Shown: positions 63,770-64,000 of the stretch, piece by piece
Layout: every line of letters starts with the position of its first letter
How positions within the stretch are numbered: position 1 is the first letter of the stretch
NCBI RefSeq assembly: GCF_028554725.1
Contig: NC_071671.1
Coordinates: forward strand, 22,753,501-22,817,500
Source: Zeugodacus cucurbitae
Lineage: Eukaryota; Arthropoda; Insecta; Diptera; Tephritidae
Direction of reading: 5' to 3'
Length of the DNA: 64,000 nucleotides
Notes under the pieces: generated by a model
Told to the model about the DNA's origin: nothing
Database searches by the model: none
What the model saw: the letters and a program-made list of their open reading frames with translations, nothing else
Made by a program: the position numbers and the translations under genes

Positions 63770-64000
63770 GGTTCTATAGAAGTTGATAAATCACAGATAA
63801 TGCAGCAAACATGAAAATCGCGTTTGAAATTGTGTTTTACATGAAATTGGGTGGAACAATTTTTTGTTAGAGTGTTTGCAGTTATCTCTCATCTGTGTAG
63901 AAATTTGAAAAAATCACCAGCAAGTCTCGTGATTCGATAAATGAAATGTTAAACAATTTATAATGGAGGCCGAAGCAGGGTTAAACTAGAATACAAAAGA
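63770..64000. other. Upstream region of paralog 1 to window edge
   Basis: No gene seen. This is presumably proximal regulatory DNA of the minus-strand gene. Confidence 0.5.

Noticed and set aside
1..64000. tRNA, rRNA or other structured RNA genes
   Set aside because: By eye I found no cloverleaf with matching A and B boxes and no rRNA-like block; a tRNAscan or Infernal run would be needed to exclude short ones.

Overview
The window looks like nuclear DNA of a higher fly, probably a tephritid fruit fly. It is AT-rich and full of CAA/TTG and CA/TG runs. The only intact genes have single 50-60 nt introns and a fly-type TATA/initiator promoter. It also carries DD41D (rosa-type) Tc1/mariner elements, a group known from Ceratitis. 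The species assignment is inference. No bacterial, viral or organellar signal was seen.

Layout: (1) 55-987 and 53059-54001 hold two almost identical, internally deleted DD41D elements in opposite orientation, each with a TA target duplication. (2) 990-61130 is about 60 kb with no recognisable host gene. It is intergenic DNA or one very long intron, and it contains transposon relics: a mariner deletion derivative (17598-18285), an old mariner fossil (about 29150-30035), a piggyBac-type fossil with TTAA duplications (32528-34797), a Tc1-type deletion derivative (57262-58013) and, directly beside it, a broken non-LTR reverse transcriptase fragment (about 58014-58790). (3) The same stretch holds tandem duplications (4851-5210, 7914-8140, 28888-29139, 47301-47830), a compound pentanucleotide microsatellite (14888-15133), and several AT-rich blocks in which one short motif recurs, often every 100-125 bp. 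(4) 61137-63769 on the minus strand holds two tandem, complete two-exon genes for small secreted proteins of the DUF1091/CheB-like type, paralogs of each other with matching promoters.

How the parts relate: the two secreted-protein genes are a local duplicate pair, and the right window edge may cut a larger cluster. None of the transposons here can encode a complete transposase. The DD41D pair looks recent because the copies are nearly identical and would need a transposase supplied from elsewhere. The mariner fossil, piggyBac and RT remnants are decayed. I found no clear new multi-gene system. The most unusual signals are the dyad-symmetric TTCATC-N5-GATGAA motif array (12528-14343), the motif families spaced at roughly 110 bp, and the two different deletion junctions in otherwise near-identical DD41D copies.
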